Assembly (NCBI RefSeq): GCF_014831675.1 | Contig: NZ_VJXY01000009.1 | Span: 1-64,000, forward strand | Origin: Komarekiella delphini-convector SJRDD-AB1 | GTDB taxonomy: Bacteria; Cyanobacteriota; Cyanobacteriia; Cyanobacteriales; Nostocaceae | Direction: 5' to 3' | Length of the DNA: 64,000 bases | Shown: positions 63,826-64,000 of the stretch, piece by piece | How positions within the stretch are numbered: position 1 is the stretch's first letter | Layout of the letters: every line of letters starts with the position of its first letter | Notes under the pieces: model-generated | Seen by the model: the letters and a program-made list of their open reading frames with translations, nothing else | Database searches by the model: none | What the model was told of the DNA's origin: nothing | Position numbers and translations under genes: made by a program

Positions 63826-64000
63826 TTTAAATCACCTTAGCTAGAACTGTACGTCAACCAGTGTGGGAATTACTTTACAATTACCGTTCGCGTAGCGTCT
63901 CCGATAGGAGAAGTTTTGAGTGGTAAAAGCGCTTCTTTTATGGCCGAAGCTGCGCTTAGCTTGCTTTGACCTAGGGGTACAGAGCTGTTTCACCGCTGCT
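63826..64000. repeat. Right-edge spacer with palindromic repeat
   Basis: No gene. It holds the GTTCGCGTAGCGTCTCCGAT-AGGAGAAG repeat (63887-63913), of the same type as the blocks in 19140-19200, and a second palindromic piece (GCCGAAGCTGCGCTTAGC). Promoter of the giant-protein gene probably lies in 63830-63880. Confidence 0.5.

Overview
The window reads as chromosomal DNA of a filamentous, probably heterocyst-forming cyanobacterium (Nostocales). The grounds are the very frequent HIP1 octamer GCGATCGC, short tandem heptamers of the TTAACTG/TTGACTG type in many spacers, and several gene families that are essentially cyanobacterial or plastid: DUF3318, the DUF2499/DUF3593 pair, an SLH-OprB porin, the CSP41-like epimerase and a CCG-domain HdrB-like protein. 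The species cannot be named from the sequence alone. No rRNA, tRNA, CRISPR array, prophage or intact transposase gene was seen.

Layout. 0.8-6.5 kb: a GT39-type membrane glycosyltransferase, a DUF3318 protein, a small Cys-rich protein, an SLH/OprB porin and a Crp-family regulator. 7.2-10.0 kb: the phosphate-sensing set sphR-sphS-phoU on the minus strand. 10-11.8 kb: a gene-poor, AT-rich, decayed stretch with two plausible tiny ORFs. 11.8-13.2 kb: hisA and the DUF3593/DUF2499 pair. 13.5-22.7 kb: csaB, a coupled small gene plus an aspartyl-protease-like gene broken by one TGA, pgeF, birA, an M23 peptidase, ribE, a bifunctional-nuclease-family gene, an aldo/keto reductase with ferredoxin-like clusters, and a Uma2 gene. 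22.8-27.8 kb: a nuclease-like/TPR gene with an early in-frame stop, a DUF2157/GDYXXLXY membrane pair, then a repeat-built element with eleven 21-bp units. 27.8-32.7 kb: clpB, two small toxin-like genes, a 91-bp MITE-like element, DUF924 and SRPBCC genes. 33.7-39.4 kb: a SulP N-terminal remnant followed by a CPA2 Na+/H+ antiporter and an Mrp (multisubunit Na+/H+ antiporter) operon. 39.7-42.6 kb: a small membrane protein, a rubredoxin, an FAD oxidoreductase and lpxD. 42.7-48.3 kb: an HdrB-like gene, acpP, a highly structured spacer, fabF and tkt. 48.4-49.1 kb: a VapBC-like toxin-antitoxin pair. 49.2-59.5 kb: an SMP-30 protein, a second Uma2, the CSP41-like epimerase, then a polysaccharide region (GT4, two polyprenyl-phosphate sugar transferases, gmd, fcl) with a folate gene and an orphan ABC sugar permease mixed in. 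59.8-63.8 kb: a 1345-aa protein ending in an Hsp70/actin-like ATPase domain.

How the genes work together. Clear functional units are phosphate control (SphR/SphS/PhoU), monovalent cation/pH homeostasis (CPA2 antiporter plus Mrp subunits), fatty-acid and lipid A synthesis (AcpP, FabF, LpxD), GDP-L-fucose supply with phosphoglycosyl transferases for exopolysaccharide, and cell-wall maintenance (PgeF, M23, CsaB). Much of the non-coding DNA is made of small dispersed palindromic or inverted-repeat elements, several present here in two or more copies.

The items most worth a second look are the structured acpP-fabF spacer, two otherwise intact genes each broken by one stop codon, the SulP stub in front of the Na+/H+ antiporter cluster, the 21-bp minisatellite inside an inverted-repeat element, and the Hsp70-like giant protein.
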